Below, piece after piece: positions 29,986 to 39,048 of a DNA stretch of 43,066 bases. Below the pieces are notes generated by a model, which was not told the DNA's origin, made no database searches, and was given only the letters and a program-made list of their open reading frames with translations. The first letter of the stretch is position 1, and each line of letters begins with the position of its first letter. Position numbers and translations under genes: made by a program. This DNA comes from Candidatus Iainarchaeum sp. (GTDB lineage: Archaea; B1Sed10-29; WALL01), in NCBI GenBank assembly GCA_021162685.1, contig JAGGYF010000044.1, forward strand, positions 1 through 43,066. Direction: 5' to 3'.

Positions 29986-31627
29986 CTCCGGCGATAATTG
30001 CTATAAGGACAACATCCTGATCACTAAGCTTATATGGCTTTTCTATATCCACATAGAAACCATATATCTTTTCAGCACTTACATATCCTATCTTTGATGC
30101 TACTACTTTTATGGAATACTCGCCCGGATCCGAAAATGTATATCTTGCTTCATAATATCCAGTTCTCGGATTCCTCAACAGCGTTGCAGTATGATGTCCT
30201 GTTTTTGGTGTTGAGATAATGGCTCTTACATTTGCGTTTGTCACAATGTCTTTATTCTCGTCAACTACTTCCATCGCAAGTGTTATGAAATTATCCGTAA
30301 CATTCGTGTTGGGTACAGGATACACAGGATTTATGAATAACTTATGTGATGATATATGCAATGTAGTATTTTGAGTGATTTCCTTTCCATTGTACAATAT
30401 CCTAAATGAGACATCATATGTTCCCTCATCTAGTGGTGGGACCGTTGTATAGTACTCACCGTTTCTATCATACACTAATTCTTTAGTTTCCTCACCATAC
30501 CTCACAGTTACATTTGCATCTCTTACAGGGTAACTCTCATTGTCCAAGATCTGTATCCTGAACTCTATACCTTGGTCCACAGAATATGTCTTCTCCTCTT
30601 CTGGGTACACGATTGATATCCATAACCCATATGTCTCAACCATGCCCTCTGGGGGCTTTTTTGGCTCCTCCCCTACTCTTATTGCTGGGAAAATACTTCT
30701 TGCTTCCTTGTACCCTTCTCTCTCAGCAATAACCTCTATCTCATACCAAGCATTTTTATCTGCTTTGAACGCTCCAACATATTTCGGTGTGACCAAACTA
30801 TCAACAAATTTCAGGGTTATGTTCTCCTCTTCGCTTCCTGATTTTATAATTGCCATAACATTCGCACTTGGATCCCTCACTCTATTCCCATTTTCATCTA
30901 TAAGCATGACTTCTATGGGTATATTGCTCATTAATGGATATTTTCCAAGAGAAGGTTGAACCCTAACGATCTCCATATCCTTTGTTGGTATAGTTGCACC
31001 AGCAATGGTGAAAGACACACTCTTTGTCTCTTCTTCCTCCCCCTTTCTTGCATTCAATATCAATGTGTAATATCCTGGGTCCAAACCAATATATGTTCTG
31101 TAATAGTTCTGCCCTTCTGGAACATCCTGTTCTAAAACCATGCCAGACCCATTTTCCACAACAGCTTTAACATCTACATCATGCGCAAATGCGTTATCCT
31201 GCTCTATATACACCTTTACCTCAATACCTTCTTCATACGTTTCATTTTTTGGCTCAATGATTGACACAAAAAGCCTTGATGATACAACTGAGAATTCCGT
31301 ACTATTCTTATATTCAACTCCATCATATGTTGTCTCAAATAGAATCCTATACTCCCCCTTATTATCTATCTGAAATGATACATCATAATACTCTCCATCA
31401 AATACCATTGTTTTTGATTCAATAAGTACGCCTGTTTTGTATGTCAGAGTTGCTTTTATAACAGCATCCTGGATTGTTATGTTTTCCTCATCTGTTTGAT
31501 TGACAAAGTATACTTTTGCAAGGACTAATCCATGCCCTAACTCTGCACCATTTGTCGGCTCAATAACATTAAAATTTAGGGCACTAACTCCAAAAAGCAA
31601 TATGATAAACCAAAACAATCGTTTCAT
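29945..31627 (-). CDS. Secreted/membrane-anchored multi-beta-domain surface protein
   Basis: 560 residues: signal peptide (MKRLFWFIILLFGVSALNFN), about five Ig-like beta-sandwich repeats of about 95-110 residues, and a C-terminal membrane anchor (VVLIAIIAGVIVVAVAVGRAF). Each repeat begins with a pattern like LFVSIIEPKNETYEEG or LFINPVYPVPNTNVTD and ends with a strand such as GYYTLILNARKG or GEYSIKVVAS. Many NxT/S sites suggest glycosylation. A cell-envelope or adhesion function is likely. The track start is a TTG at 31639; the ATG at 31627 with GGTGGG upstream is right. Confidence 0.85.
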   Translation of the reverse strand: MKRLFWFIILLFGVSALNFNVIEPTNGAELGHGLVLAKVYFVNQTDEENITIQDAVIKATLTYKTGVLIESKTMVFDGEYYDVSFQIDNKGEYRILFETTYDGVEYKNSTEFSVVSSRLFVSIIEPKNETYEEGIEVKVYIEQDNAFAHDVDVKAVVENGSGMVLEQDVPEGQNYYRTYIGLDPGYYTLILNARKGEEEETKSVSFTIAGATIPTKDMEIVRVQPSLGKYPLMSNIPIEVMLIDENGNRVRDPSANVMAIIKSGSEEENITLKFVDSLVTPKYVGAFKADKNAWYEIEVIAEREGYKEARSIFPAIRVGEEPKKPPEGMVETYGLWISIVYPEEEKTYSVDQGIEFRIQILDNESYPVRDANVTVRYGEETKELVYDRNGEYYTTVPPLDEGTYDVSFRILYNGKEITQNTTLHISSHKLFINPVYPVPNTNVTDNFITLAMEVVDENKDIVTNANVRAIISTPKTGHHTATLLRNPRTGYYEARYTFSDPGEYSIKVVASKIGYVSAEKIYGFYVDIEKPYKLSDQDVVLIAIIAGVIVVAVAVGRAFL

Positions 31628-31662
31628 ACTTCCCACCAATACATTATTGCAAATGTATCTAT

Positions 31663-32274
31663 TTAAAGTTTCCTACAAACAACAAGGACATGGTCCTTCT
31701 CAAATGGCTCTAAATTAACAATTTCCATGACTTGCAAAGCCTTTTCCAATTCTTTTATCTGCTCCTCAAATACTTTCTTTGGCTGCTTTGCAACATCCAC
31801 AGACCTGGCTTTTATGCATAGTAGCGCGTATCTTCCCTTCTTCAAATACTTAGTATTTTTCAGCAATATCCTGGCTTGGTTTGGTTGAGCAACATCCTGG
31901 TATATCACATCAATATCTTCCAAATACTCTGAATATCCCTCTGGTTTATTTGCATCCCCCAACACAGGAACCATGTTCTCTCTTCTTTCACATAATGGTA
32001 TAAGCTCTTCCATTGCCTTTTCTGAGATCTCTACACAGATCACATAACCCTGTTTTCCAACAATATCAGAAACAAACGAAGGTGTGTTTCCCTGTGCTGC
32101 TCCCAAATACAAGACATGAGACCCTTTTTTTATGGGCATAGTTTTCAGACCATTTAGAATAGCAGCAGCAAGTTTTGAGTGATATGGGTTCCACTCTCTA
32201 TACTCCCCATTTTCAAACGAAATAGTGAACAATCTATTCTTATCCCTAAAAACTCCATCAAAAACCCTTTTCAT
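31663..32274 (-). CDS. flpA: Fibrillarin-like rRNA/tRNA 2'-O-methyltransferase
   Basis: 203 residues, archaeal fibrillarin. YREWNPYHSKLAAAILNGLK, HVLYLGAAQGNTPSFVSDIV (SAM motif I), VICVEISEKAMEELIPLCER, VIYQDVAQPNQARILLKN and a KARSVDV segment are all diagnostic. It is the methyltransferase of C/D-box RNPs, working with Nop5 and L7Ae. The start ATG overlaps the stop of the preceding coiled-coil gene (ATGA). The whole set (270-aa ORF, nop5, coiled-coil ORF, flpA) is one operon. Confidence 0.95.
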   Translation of the reverse strand: MKRVFDGVFRDKNRLFTISFENGEYREWNPYHSKLAAAILNGLKTMPIKKGSHVLYLGAAQGNTPSFVSDIVGKQGYVICVEISEKAMEELIPLCERRENMVPVLGDANKPEGYSEYLEDIDVIYQDVAQPNQARILLKNTKYLKKGRYALLCIKARSVDVAKQPKKVFEEQIKELEKALQVMEIVNLEPFEKDHVLVVCRKL

Positions 32275-32825
32275 TGTGCACCTATCCTCTCTAAAATCCG
32301 TCTCATTTTTAGTGTCACTGCATCCTTATCATCGTCAGTTATATGGCCAACATCTCCAACTCGCTCAATTAGTTGCTCAATGTTCTCAGGAGCATCTAGG
32401 AACGACCTATGCGCGTCTATAATTCTCCTCAATACTCTCCTGCTTAACTCGTGCCCCTTTATTAACGTTGCAACTGTTTTCATGTTTCCTGTAATCTCTT
32501 CAATCTCCTGCTTCAGCCTTCTGTATTCCTCTTCATCACCTTCCAATGCATTTGCCTTTTGTATGATTTCTTCTCTTTTCTGCACATACCCCTCAAATCT
32601 TTCATTTAACTTCCTTATCTCCTTCTCCAACCTTTCATGCTCTTTAAGTAACTCTGCAAATATGGTATGTTGGTGTGTGCTGCGTTTCTCTGGTTCTAAA
32701 TTCCTCAGATGTTCTATCATGACATTAGTAACCTCTCTAGCAAATGTATGTGGTGGAGCAGTCTCTGATATCTTTTCACGTGCCCTTCTTAATATCATCT
32801 TTCCAAGCGGCTTTTCCACAGGCAT
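32271..32825 (-). CDS. Coiled-coil protein between nop5 and flpA, unknown
   Basis: 184 residues, almost entirely helical. The central part (ELLKEHERLEKEIRKLNERF and YRRLKQEIEEITGNMKTVAT) looks like a coiled coil. The ends are basic. It sits between two core C/D-box RNP genes, overlapping flpA by four bases, so a role near the snoRNP-like complex or its RNA is possible but only inferred. No known family. Confidence 0.7.
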   Translation of the reverse strand: MPVEKPLGKMILRRAREKISETAPPHTFAREVTNVMIEHLRNLEPEKRSTHQHTIFAELLKEHERLEKEIRKLNERFEGYVQKREEIIQKANALEGDEEEYRRLKQEIEEITGNMKTVATLIKGHELSRRVLRRIIDAHRSFLDAPENIEQLIERVGDVGHITDDDKDAVTLKMRRILERIGAQ

Positions 32826-32848
32826 AAAATCACTAAATAATTATTGCA

Positions 32849-33649
32849 TTACTTCTTTTTAAGGATTTCTACCAACTTCTCCTCAAATTCCTTTTTCAAT
32901 TCTTTTCCTCTGTCCTCATGCCCAAAATAGTCCATTTTTGCTGCTATTGATAATTTACTTGCAAGCAGTCGTGCAACCTTTCCACGCTTCTTTTTTGGTG
33001 CTCCCCTGACAGCAGGATGTTGGAATATCACACCATGTTTTGGTGGTTTAACCCCTTTTCTTATATGAGCGAACAATGCTTTTTCAGCACCAAGCAGCTG
33101 TATGGTAGATGCAGGAAATTCTGCCAGCCTTTCCAAAGAGCCAGCCAAAGCCATCAGTCTCGCAACCAACATACCTCCTGCAAGTGCATACATATTTGGC
33201 GCAATCTCTTTTATGGTCTTGTCAACATAATCTGCCAACTCCTCCCTTTCCCTTCTTGCGTGTACTGCCAATGTTGCATATTTTGCAATTGCGTCTAAAT
33301 CTTCATCACTCACCTCTGCACCCATTGACTCTTTAGCAATTCTCTCTACCTTTTCTGCTTGGTCAGGTCTAAGGTATTTTTCAAGTGCTTTCCTTGTCAT
33401 TTCCTTCCTATGTTTCAGTTCAGTTAGTATAGCAAGGTATGTTTCAGTGTTCTTTACTAATTTTTCAAGTTCTGGATAGTGTAGTGCATACCAGTGCCTC
33501 ACCCTTTCATTCATCAGGTTTACAATTTCATCAAGCTCGTCTATTGTTTCAACTGCTTGTATCACCAACTTGTCTTTTCCAAACTTCTTTTCTGCCACTC
33601 TTCTTTTTGTCTCTTTTAATGCCTTTCTCCTCAGCTCTTTAATGTTCAT
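32849..33649 (-). CDS. nop5: Nop5/Nop56-like C/D-box RNP scaffold, short
   Basis: 266 residues. The coiled-coil domain begins at ERVRHWYALHYPELEKLV (about residue 48). The Nop domain contains GSLERLAEFPASTIQLLGAE, KALFAHIRKGVKPPKHGVIF and QHPAVRGAPKKKRGKVARLL, which contact the K-turn RNA and L7Ae. Only about 50 residues precede the coiled coil, whereas many archaeal Nop5 proteins of 370-420 residues carry a larger N-terminal fibrillarin-binding domain there. The ATG at 33649 has AGGTGA upstream (the GTG at 33658 lies inside it). Confidence 0.92.
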   Translation of the reverse strand: MNIKELRRKALKETKRRVAEKKFGKDKLVIQAVETIDELDEIVNLMNERVRHWYALHYPELEKLVKNTETYLAILTELKHRKEMTRKALEKYLRPDQAEKVERIAKESMGAEVSDEDLDAIAKYATLAVHARREREELADYVDKTIKEIAPNMYALAGGMLVARLMALAGSLERLAEFPASTIQLLGAEKALFAHIRKGVKPPKHGVIFQHPAVRGAPKKKRGKVARLLASKLSIAAKMDYFGHEDRGKELKKEFEEKLVEILKKK

Positions 33650-33668
33650 CTGATTCACCTTTTTCTTT

Positions 33669-34481
33669 CTACCATCTCTCTATAAGTTCTTCTGGCGCTC
33701 GCCGCCAGTCAATACCTTCTATATGTGTTGATCTTAATTTTGAGAATATATTCATAACTTTGGTCTTTCCGTCTGTTATCCCTAATTCGTACGCTATTCT
33801 TCCCATTTCTTTTGGACCCATAATTACTCCCTTTTCATCAATAACAGGTATCCCTTTATTATATAATGCCTCTACAATCTCTAACAGCTCTTTGGCATAA
33901 TCTTCCCCTCTCTTGGGCCTGTTAGACAAACTCTTTCTTGATGCTTCTACAATATTATAATATGCCTTTTTTGCTTCTGCAAATACAGGTTTCTCAATAA
34001 GATACAATGCGCTTTTTCTAAACTTATCTTTGCTCATACCTTCTGGTACAATCTCAGTCAAACTCTTTGCTGTTGGATTACTCATAAGTGCTTGATGCAC
34101 TTTCGCCAATAACAGGTCCCTCTCCAAAATAACAGTAAAAAGCCGAGTTGAATAAATGTCCTTCTCTTCCTCTATACCTGCCACATCAGCACGTATCTGA
34201 TTAGGAATCAGTCTGTTTTCTCCCCTATCCACTAATTCAGTAACATGTTTGAGGAATGATTCGCAAAGTTCAGTCGGTGTTACACCAACTGCCGTCGCAT
34301 GCTTCAAGAAAATATCATGTATCTTCCTCTTATGTGCTAGCGAGCCTCCATGAAAGAATGATGAGAGATCCTTTTTCAGCTGTTCCATAACATTGCCTTT
34401 TGGTTTAACTGCGCTCTCCCTAATTGCTTTAGCATATGTTGATCCTCTAAGCCATTCCTTCTTTTCAGCTGTTGTCGGCAT
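33669..34481 (-). CDS. 270-aa helical protein upstream of nop5, unknown
   Basis: A soluble helical protein. The ATG at 34481 has AGGTGA four bases upstream, better than the track start at 34517. Segments include KRKIHDIFLKHATAVGVTPT, IYSTRLFTVILERDLLLAKV and EDYAKELLEIVEALYNKGIP, with a possible winged-helix-like C-terminus (KEMGRIAYELGITDGKTKVM). It ends 20 bases before nop5 on the same strand. No family recognised. Confidence 0.68.
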   Translation of the reverse strand: MPTTAEKKEWLRGSTYAKAIRESAVKPKGNVMEQLKKDLSSFFHGGSLAHKRKIHDIFLKHATAVGVTPTELCESFLKHVTELVDRGENRLIPNQIRADVAGIEEEKDIYSTRLFTVILERDLLLAKVHQALMSNPTAKSLTEIVPEGMSKDKFRKSALYLIEKPVFAEAKKAYYNIVEASRKSLSNRPKRGEDYAKELLEIVEALYNKGIPVIDEKGVIMGPKEMGRIAYELGITDGKTKVMNIFSKLRSTHIEGIDWRRAPEELIERW

Positions 34482-34546
34482 CAGTTCACCTCTCTCCCTC
34501 TTCACAGGATTTACCAACCATTAACATCTAATATTTAACCATTATG

Positions 34547-34557
34547 TATTTATATAG
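34547..34557 (+). promoter_or_regulatory. TATA box of glyS
   Basis: TATTTATATAG lies 22-32 bases before the glyS ATG at 34579, typical for a leaderless archaeal transcript. Confidence 0.55.
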
Positions 34558-34578
34558 TGATTTGCTTATTTTTCAGGT

Positions 34579-36024
34579 ATGAGCCATTTTGATACTCTTG
34601 TTGATATCTGCCTAAAGAGAGGGATAATCTATCCTGACTCAGAGATTCACGGAAGCCTATCTGGTTTCTATGACTATGGTAGCATTGGCTATGAAATAAA
34701 AAGGAGATGGGAAGAAGCGTGGAGAAAGCATTTCCTTAAACTACACCCCAATTTTCATGAAATACAAACAACAACCATTATGCCAATGAATGTTTTCAAA
34801 GCATCTGGCCACCTTGAGCATTTTTATGACCCAATAGCAGAATGCCCTCACTGTGGAACAAAGGTAAGGGCAGACCACTTATTAGAGGATTACCTAGGTG
34901 AAAAGTTTGAGGGATTAACAACAAAAGAACTCAATGAATTGATGAAAAAACATAATATTGTATGCCCCAAATGCAAGAAACCATTTAAAGAGATTGAAAA
35001 CTTCACACTTATGTTCTCTGTTGACGTTGGTGCAGGTGATGACAAAAAAGTTGCATATCTAAGGCCAGAAACAGCACAGGGTCCTTACACAGCATTCAAA
35101 AGAGAGTTCAGAGCGAACAGAGAAAAATTACCATTGGGATTAGCAATCATAGGAAAAGCGTTCAGAAATGAGATCTCCCCCAGGCAATTTGTTATAAGAA
35201 CTAGAGAATTTACACAGGCAGAACTTCAGATATTTTTTGACCCAGAGAGCCTACCAGAAGTACCGTTTGATAAAATCAAGGCATATAAGTTGAGGTTGCT
35301 TCCCCAGGGAGAAAAAGGGATTATAGAACTAACATGCGAAGAAGCAGTAAAACGTACGGGAATGGAGCCATTCTTCATATACTTTATGGCAATGAGCCAA
35401 CTCTTTATGGAAAAAATGGGATTACTAGAGCATTTCAGATTCAAACAGCTTTCTGACGAGGAGAAAGCATTTTACAACAAATATCATTGGGATCTTGAAA
35501 TAAACATGCCGAGTTTTGGAAAATGGATTGAGGTTGCAGGTTTTCACTACAGAACAGACCATGACTTGAGGGGGCACGCAGAGGTTTCAAAGCAGAAGTT
35601 GAATATACCAGGCAAAAACTACGTTCCCCATGTTCTTGAACTAAGTTTTGGCGTTGATAGGAACATCTTTGCTTTACTTGACTGTAATCTAAAACAGAAA
35701 AAGGACCAGTGGTATTTTGCTCTGCCACCAATAGTGGCTCCGTATGATGTTGCTGTTTTCCCACTGGTAAACAAGGACAGGCTTCCAGAGAGGGCAAGAG
35801 AGATCTATTACTCCTTAAACACAACATTCAAGGTATTCTATGATGACTCTGGTTCTATAGGAAGGCGCTATGCAAGAGTTGATGAGATAGGTGTTCCCCT
35901 AGCAGTGACTGTGGATTTCCAGACATTAGAGGACGATACTGTTACATTAAGAGATAGAGATACTGGCAACCAGATAAGAGTAGAAATAAACAAACTAAAT
36001 GATAAGATAGCTGGTGTTTTTTGA
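34579..36024 (+). CDS. glyS: Glycyl-tRNA synthetase, class II alpha2 type
   Basis: 481 residues. The N-terminus has SEIHGSLSGFYDYGSIGYEI. A zinc module is formed by CPHCGTKVRADH and CPKCKKPFKEIENFTLMF. Motif 2 is GKAFRNEISPRQFVIRTREF followed by TQAELQIFFDP. Motif 3 is LSFGVDRNIFALLDC. The C-terminal anticodon-binding domain has PYDVAVFPLVNKDRLPERAR and SIGRRYARVDEIGVPLAVTV. It charges tRNA-Gly. It is slightly shorter than many archaeal GlyRS. The stop overlaps the next gene's ATG (TGATG). Confidence 0.95.
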   Translation: MSHFDTLVDICLKRGIIYPDSEIHGSLSGFYDYGSIGYEIKRRWEEAWRKHFLKLHPNFHEIQTTTIMPMNVFKASGHLEHFYDPIAECPHCGTKVRADHLLEDYLGEKFEGLTTKELNELMKKHNIVCPKCKKPFKEIENFTLMFSVDVGAGDDKKVAYLRPETAQGPYTAFKREFRANREKLPLGLAIIGKAFRNEISPRQFVIRTREFTQAELQIFFDPESLPEVPFDKIKAYKLRLLPQGEKGIIELTCEEAVKRTGMEPFFIYFMAMSQLFMEKMGLLEHFRFKQLSDEEKAFYNKYHWDLEINMPSFGKWIEVAGFHYRTDHDLRGHAEVSKQKLNIPGKNYVPHVLELSFGVDRNIFALLDCNLKQKKDQWYFALPPIVAPYDVAVFPLVNKDRLPERAREIYYSLNTTFKVFYDDSGSIGRRYARVDEIGVPLAVTVDFQTLEDDTVTLRDRDTGNQIRVEINKLNDKIAGVF

Positions 36025-36566
36025 TGGAGTTCGTTCTAAAGGATGGTAGGATAGTTGAGATAAGACCCTTACAGCCAACAGACGATGTTTTTGATCTATG
36101 CAGATTCATAAACGAATTAATTGAAGAGAAAAGCTATATAGCGATGAACGAAAAGATAACACCAGAAAGTGAAGCAAAATGGCTTGAGAACCAAATAGAT
36201 AAGATGAGACATGATGAACTAATTGATTTCCGCGCGTTTCTAGATGGAAGGTGTGTAGGAGGGGCAGAGGCCCGAAGGGGAAAATGGAAGGAGAGAGATA
36301 ATGTTGAGTTGGGTATTGCTCTCTCTAAGGAAGTTAGAGGGCAGGGCTTAGGAAGGAAGCTCCTGATGGAACTAATAAAAGAAGTAAAGAAGAAATGGAA
36401 ACCAAAACACATCTACCTATCGGTCACAGAAGGAAACGAACCTGCAAAGAAGCTATATGAAGGCCTTGGTTTTAAGGAGTTTGCTAGGTTCCCAGAGTGG
36501 GTCAACCACTATGGCGTATACAAAGATAGGATATGGATGGAATTTGCTATTCAGAAAAACTTTTAA
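36024..36566 (+). CDS. GNAT-family N-acetyltransferase
   Basis: 180 residues. Acetyl-CoA site: VELGIALSKEVRGQGLGRKL (RGQGLG). Late strands HIYLSVTEGNEPAKKLYEGL and GFKEFARFPEWVNHYGVYKD are typical of GNAT members acting on small molecules or protein N-termini. It is coupled to glyS through an overlapping TGATG. Substrate unknown. Confidence 0.88.
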   Translation: MEFVLKDGRIVEIRPLQPTDDVFDLCRFINELIEEKSYIAMNEKITPESEAKWLENQIDKMRHDELIDFRAFLDGRCVGGAEARRGKWKERDNVELGIALSKEVRGQGLGRKLLMELIKEVKKKWKPKHIYLSVTEGNEPAKKLYEGLGFKEFARFPEWVNHYGVYKDRIWMEFAIQKNF

Positions 36567-36589
36567 ATTCTGCAGGTTTATTCTTAATC

Positions 36590-37396
36590 ATGATAAAAGT
36601 AGGAACAGCAGGAGCACCAATAAGCTCAAAGAAGCAGACAACATTTGATGGAATAGAAAGAATTAAAGAGCTTGGATTAGATGCAATGGAAATTGAGTTC
36701 ACACATGGCGTTAGGATGGGCAAGGAAACCGCGAAAAAGCTTGGTGAGCATAACAAGTCGTTGGGCATTGCACTTTCAGTTCATGGCCCATATTATATTA
36801 ACCTCAACTCCAAAGAAGCGAAGAAGATAAAGGATTCAGAACAACGGATTCTTGATTCAGCAGAGAGAGGTCACCTTATGGGTGCGAGGAACATTGTTTT
36901 CCATCCTGGATTTTATTCTGGGAAGAAGCCAGAAGAAGCATATGATATAATGAGACAAGAGATGGAGGACCTTGTGCAAGTAGTAGAAGAAAGAGGATGG
37001 AATGTGAGGTTATGTCCAGAAACCACAGGCAAGCTCAGGCAATTTGGCAACTGGAAGGAATTAATAAATCTTTGTAAGGACGTTGATGGTTTGGGTATGA
37101 CATTTGACTGGGCACACGTATGGGCAAGAGAAAAAGGAAAAGTAAACTTTGATGATGTGTTTAAGACAATAAAAAAGGAGTTGGGGTCAAAATTCTTGAA
37201 GGACATGCACATGCATTTCTCAGGAATAGAGTGGAATAAAGGAGGGGAATGGCATCATCTTAATCTGAACGAGTCAAAGGTGCCTGTGAAAGAGTGGGTA
37301 AGGGTGATGAAGAAGTACAAGATAGCAGGGACATTGATATGTGAAAGCCCAAACCTAGAAACCGATGCATTAAAAATGAAAAAGCTACTCTCCTGA
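36590..37396 (+). CDS. nfo: Endonuclease IV-like TIM-barrel protein
   Basis: 268 residues. IKVGTAGAPISSKKQTTFDG at the start and then LSVHGPYYINLNS, NIVFHPGFYSGK, LCPETTGKLRQFGNWKELI, GMTFDWAHVWAR, DMHMHFSGIEW and GTLICESPN follow the AP-endonuclease family 2 (Nfo) strand order with His, Glu and Asp zinc ligands. It may cut DNA at abasic sites, complementing the HhH-GPD glycosylase at 5 kb. The ATG at 36590 is about 25 bases after ACTTTTAAATT (leaderless); the track start is inside the GNAT gene. Confidence 0.88.
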   Translation: MIKVGTAGAPISSKKQTTFDGIERIKELGLDAMEIEFTHGVRMGKETAKKLGEHNKSLGIALSVHGPYYINLNSKEAKKIKDSEQRILDSAERGHLMGARNIVFHPGFYSGKKPEEAYDIMRQEMEDLVQVVEERGWNVRLCPETTGKLRQFGNWKELINLCKDVDGLGMTFDWAHVWAREKGKVNFDDVFKTIKKELGSKFLKDMHMHFSGIEWNKGGEWHHLNLNESKVPVKEWVRVMKKYKIAGTLICESPNLETDALKMKKLLS

Positions 37397-38692
37397 TTCT
37401 TCGGTTATATCCTTTATTCTTGACGTGAGCAGATTATTCACTTCTTTTATGATTTCCTCTGCCTTTTCTGGTGGGAGTTGTTTTTCAAGTTCGTCCATTG
37501 TTGTCTCATATAAATCATTAAAATGCTCTTTGTATTCTCCTCCAAATTTCTTTATGAAATTAAACACACTGTTTACCAATGAGTGTGTTCCATATAATTC
37601 AGAAGTGTCTACATAGACCAACCTATTGTTCTCTGTATCAATGCCAAAGTTTCCTGGGTGAACATCTATAGGTATGCACTTAGATTCTGCTTGAATAAAC
37701 ATCTTTACGAATTCTGGTATAAACTCCTTAACTTTGGGATATGGCAATCTCTCCTCTGCTGATTTAACCCATCTATATTTTTTCATTACTTTTGGGCGTT
37801 GCTTTGGCCTAGATATCACTTCTATGGCTTTACCGTCAAGGGTCAGCTGTTTCCATTTTTTTGCCCTCATACCCTCAAAGGGTTTTTCACCCTCTCTCTT
37901 AAAGTATTCTTGTACCACAATATTCGGGACAAATTCAAATACTTGAACAGGACCAGCATCAAAGGTCATTTGTATACCATATAATCGCGGAACTTGATAT
38001 TCAACTTCCTTCTGGGCTATGTTCTTCAACTCTTTTCGTAATTCTGGCCGTTCTTTTTTGATGTTCTTGAGTATATTTCTGAACTCGTCAAATCTCGCTT
38101 TTGCCTTTTTGCTAATGTTTAGGTATTTATTGATCTCCCTTTCTATATACATTAAGTCCTCTTCCTTCTTTATTCTCTCTTCTTCATCTTCTGTCTCACT
38201 AATCTCCCTCAGTTTCTCAGCATATTCCCTTCCTAGCGCACGGAGTTCTTTCATCTGTTCATCCATCTTGTGCAATTCCTCAGATATTGTTTCTAGGTCT
38301 GATGTATCTACTCCTTTCTCTTTGAGAAAGTTTATCGTCTTGTTTACAACATAGGAGTCAGGCACTGTACCAAGCGCTGTTTTTATTTTGTTGTGGGCTC
38401 TCAACTGTTTTCTTGCTTCTTCAAGTGCCCTTTTGTACGATTCGTTATCTACAATAGGTATTCCTCTACCCAGTTTTTTTATTACAAGTGGATGTTTCAA
38501 ATCAGCAAGCAGGTATACATCAAATGTTTTTCCCCTTCCTATAAGGAAGACCTTTTCAGGTTCCTCATTAACCATCCTACTTGCTTTTATAAGGTCAGCA
38601 ATAATGCTTTTTTTCTCCTTTTCCTCTTTCCGTGCTCTCTCCAACTTCTTTTTTCTATACTTTGTTGGCTCTCTAACCTCAAAAAATCCCAT
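37385..38692 (-). CDS. Kinase-like protein with inserted coiled coil
   Basis: 435 residues. The N-terminal region after a basic segment reads KVFLIGRGKTFDVYLLADLK, then HPLVIKKLGRGIPIV, like a glycine-rich loop and VIKK lysine of a protein kinase-like fold. Residues about 125-240 are a charged coiled coil. The C-terminal lobe has VQVFEFVPNIVVQEYFKREG, then CIPIDVHPGNFGIDTENNRL and VYVDTSELYG, resembling an HPGNF catalytic loop and a VDT version of DFG, as in ABC1/APH-type kinases. Whether it is active is unknown. It resembles in style the 605-aa protein at 18.6-20.4 kb. Confidence 0.7.
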   Translation of the reverse strand: MGFFEVREPTKYRKKKLERARKEEKEKKSIIADLIKASRMVNEEPEKVFLIGRGKTFDVYLLADLKHPLVIKKLGRGIPIVDNESYKRALEEARKQLRAHNKIKTALGTVPDSYVVNKTINFLKEKGVDTSDLETISEELHKMDEQMKELRALGREYAEKLREISETEDEEERIKKEEDLMYIEREINKYLNISKKAKARFDEFRNILKNIKKERPELRKELKNIAQKEVEYQVPRLYGIQMTFDAGPVQVFEFVPNIVVQEYFKREGEKPFEGMRAKKWKQLTLDGKAIEVISRPKQRPKVMKKYRWVKSAEERLPYPKVKEFIPEFVKMFIQAESKCIPIDVHPGNFGIDTENNRLVYVDTSELYGTHSLVNSVFNFIKKFGGEYKEHFNDLYETTMDELEKQLPPEKAEEIIKEVNNLLTSRIKDITEESGE

Positions 38693-38725
38693 ACATTTCT
38701 TTTTAGAAGAAGGATGTATAAAAGC

Positions 38726-38968
38726 TCACACTGTTTCCAGTTTAAAGAGGACACCACATCCCTTCAGTGTTTCTTGTACCTTCTCGCCTAAGGCGAGTGC
38801 GTCCTCTACATTTGCGTGTTTCCCCCAATCATACACAAAGTCGTAGTTGCCTTTCACTGGTCTGAAACCCATTGACATAAGGCGTTCTGTTACTTCAGAG
38901 ACTGTTTCCCCTTCACTGTTGAACCAGATTACAAGATGGGTTTTCATAGGTTTAGTTATGTTAGCCAT
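38726..38968 (-). CDS. Small conserved-looking protein, unknown
   Basis: 80 residues: THLVIWFNSEGETVSEVTER, LMSMGFRPVKGNYDFVYDWG, then EDALALGEKVQETLKGCGVL and FKLETV. The beta-alpha-beta pattern resembles an ACT-like or ferredoxin-like fold. The start ATG directly follows a TATTTAAAATAG box, so spacing to TATA is short and transcription may begin elsewhere. No function assigned. Contains an internal CTCGCC-TAA-GGCGAG hairpin. Confidence 0.7.
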   Translation of the reverse strand: MANITKPMKTHLVIWFNSEGETVSEVTERLMSMGFRPVKGNYDFVYDWGKHANVEDALALGEKVQETLKGCGVLFKLETV

Positions 38969-39048
38969 CTATTTTAAATAGTATGTAATATTGCAAATAT
39001 CATTTAGACCATTTGTAAAGACAATTTTGGAATATATTTACAATAATA

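Noticed and set aside
32179-32862. 227-aa plus-strand ORF
   Set aside because: Antisense to flpA and the coiled-coil gene, with Ser/Leu/Phe-rich shadow composition.
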